From NCBI GenBank assembly GCA_964455975.1, contig CAYVYP010000058.1, positions 1 to 7,306 on the forward strand: DNA of 7,306 nucleotides, given 5' to 3'. This stretch comes from JAETTH01 sp964455975. GTDB taxonomy: Bacteria > Bacillota > Clostridia > TANB77 > CAG-508. Both the position numbers and the translations under genes were made by a program. Positions 6,175 to 7,306 of this stretch are shown here, piece after piece. The stretch's first letter is position 1, and the number at the start of each line of letters is the position of its first letter. The notes beneath the pieces are model-generated. The model saw only the letters and a program-made list of their open reading frames with translations. It did no database searches and was not told where the DNA came from.

Positions 6175-7306
6175 ATGGCAAAAAATAATAATAACAATAT
6201 GAAAAATGTAAGATGTTCATTTTGCGGAAAATCTCAAGAAACAGTAGAAAAAGTAGTTGCAGGACCTGGAGTATATATTTGTAACGAATGTATTAAAGTT
6301 TGCTCAAATATACTAGAAGGCGAAGAATATGAAAATGAAGAAATAGGATATGCATTAAATGAAGAAGAAAAAATACCTAGTCCACAAGAAATTAAAAAAA
6401 TTTTAGATGAATATGTAATAGGACAAGAAAATGCTAAAAAAACATTATCTGTTGCAGTATATAATCATTATAAGAGAATAAATAGTATAGAAGAAATAGA
6501 TGATGGAGTTGAAATTCAAAAAAGTAATGTATTACTATTAGGACCAACTGGCTCTCGGAAAAACACTTTTGGCACAAACATTAGCTAAAATATTAAATGT
6601 GCCATTTGCTATTGCAGATGCAACAACTTTAACAGAGGCAGGTTATGTTGGAGAAGACGTTGAAAATATTTTACTTAAATTGATTCAAGCAGCAGATTAT
6701 GATATTTCGAAAGCTGAACAAGGAATTATATATATAGATGAAATAGATAAAATATCAAGAAAATCTGAAAATCCATCAATAACTAGAGATGTAAGTGGAG
6801 AAGGAGTTCAACAGGCACTTTTAAAAATATTGGAAGGAACTGTCGCCAGCGTACCCCCGCAGGGGGGGAGAAAGCACCCCCACCAGGAGTTTATTCAGAT
6901 AGATACTAGCAACATCCTGTTTATCTGCGGGGGGGCTTTTGAGGGAATAGATAAAATCATCCAAAATCGCATCGGACACAACATTATGGGATTCGGCGCA
7001 ACTATTAAAAGCAAGGAAGAAAAAAATACAGAAAAGATTCTAAGTTTAATTTTGCCTCAGGATTTGCTTAAATACGGCCTTATTCCGGAATTCGTGGGAC
7101 GGGTGCCGATAATAGTAACATTGGAAGCACTTGATATAAATGCCCTGATAAGTATTTTAACCCAACCGAAAAATGCTTTAGTTAAGCAGTATAAGAAGCT
7201 TTTTGAATTGGATGGTGTCGATCTCGACTTCATGGATGATGCATTGCATGCTATTGCCGGCGAGGCTCTTCGAAGAAACACTGGCGCTAGGGGACTGCGG
7301 GCAATA
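6175..7306 (+). CDS. clpX: ClpX, ATP-dependent unfoldase of ClpXP, frame-disrupted and chimeric, 3' end missing
   Basis: ClpX is the hexameric AAA+ unfoldase that recognises tagged proteins and threads them into ClpP. The start is ATG at 6175 after AAGAGGTG. The N-terminal zinc-binding domain has Cys14, Cys17, Cys36 and Cys39. The Walker A motif begins at residue 123 (GPTGS), but C6556 is an extra base: the zero frame reads CGG and stops at 6586. Dropping the C gives G-K-T and a normal protein from 6557 to the window edge. Then follow the pore loop GYVG (156-159), Walker B with DEIDK (188-192), the RKH loop (232-234), the ClpP-contact loop as MGF (271-273; usually IGF or LGF), the Arg finger in FVGR (Arg309) and sensor 2 in GARGLR. 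About 377 residues are visible; some 40-50 C-terminal residues are outside. From 6842 composition and codons change sharply, so the gene seems joined from two sources. Identity is certain, integrity is not. Confidence 0.95.
6842..7306 (+). other. Compositionally foreign 3' segment of clpX
   Basis: From about 6842 the sequence is near 44% G+C, with the first 60 bases above 60%, against about 32% for 6601-6840 and lower elsewhere. Codons switch from AGA, ATA, GGA and TTA to ATC, CTG, GGG, CCC, CGC and CGG with no break in the ClpX protein. Two G7 runs (6862-6868 and 6929-6935) occur within conserved codons and the frame is kept. The junction falls in or just before the block encoding LEGT-V, which is well conserved between species. 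That is where homologous recombination or a false assembly overlap would be expected. Confidence 0.8.

Noticed and set aside
6862..6935. G7 homopolymers as frameshift errors in clpX
   Set aside because: The ClpX frame and conserved motifs continue normally through both runs, so no error is needed.
7057..7281. Minus-strand open frame in the GC-richer segment
   Set aside because: The plus strand encodes conserved ClpX motifs (FVGR, GARGLR) across the same bases.

Overview
The window is a strongly AT-rich stretch with every gene on the + strand. Arginine is almost always AGA, isoleucine ATA/ATT and glycine GGA. The genes are standard Firmicutes housekeeping genes: lysS, a site-2 protease family gene, tsaD, a metallophosphoesterase, tig, clpP and clpX. 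Composition, Shine-Dalgarno sites and the tig-clpP-clpX order point to a low-GC Firmicute, most likely an uncultivated Clostridia-type organism. The species cannot be named from this sequence.

Layout. Positions 1-3490 look like one closely spaced run: the 3' part of lysS, an unknown 67-residue protein, an M50 metalloprotease gene, tsaD (t6A tRNA modification) and a COG1768-like phosphohydrolase. Positions 3491-3960 look like a self-contained cassette. It has a perfect sigma-A promoter set among five AATAGT repeats, an inverted repeat in the leader, an unknown 90-residue two-span membrane protein, and an intrinsic terminator that overlaps the end of that reading frame. From 3990 a new promoter drives the protein quality-control cluster: trigger factor, the ClpP peptidase and its unfoldase ClpX, which runs off the window. 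Trigger factor folds nascent chains, and ClpXP unfolds and degrades tagged or damaged proteins.

Three genes are broken in reading frame. tsaD and clpX each carry one extra C in the same local pattern (T, extra C, GGA), so the upstream frame reads a CGG codon exactly at the shift. CGG occurs in frame at only one other place in the AT-rich part. This could be recoding at a rare or unassigned codon, or a sequence error. The M50 gene has a separate lesion that looks like loss of one TTTAA tandem unit, just before its last metal ligand.

The last 465 bases, from about 6842, still encode clpX in frame. Their composition is quite different (about 44% G+C against about 32% just upstream, with ATC, CTG, GGG, CGC and CGG codons). 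clpX therefore appears chimeric, either by homologous recombination or by an assembly join between two organisms. No RNA genes, CRISPR arrays or insertion sequences were seen, and there is no gap over 300 bases without a gene.
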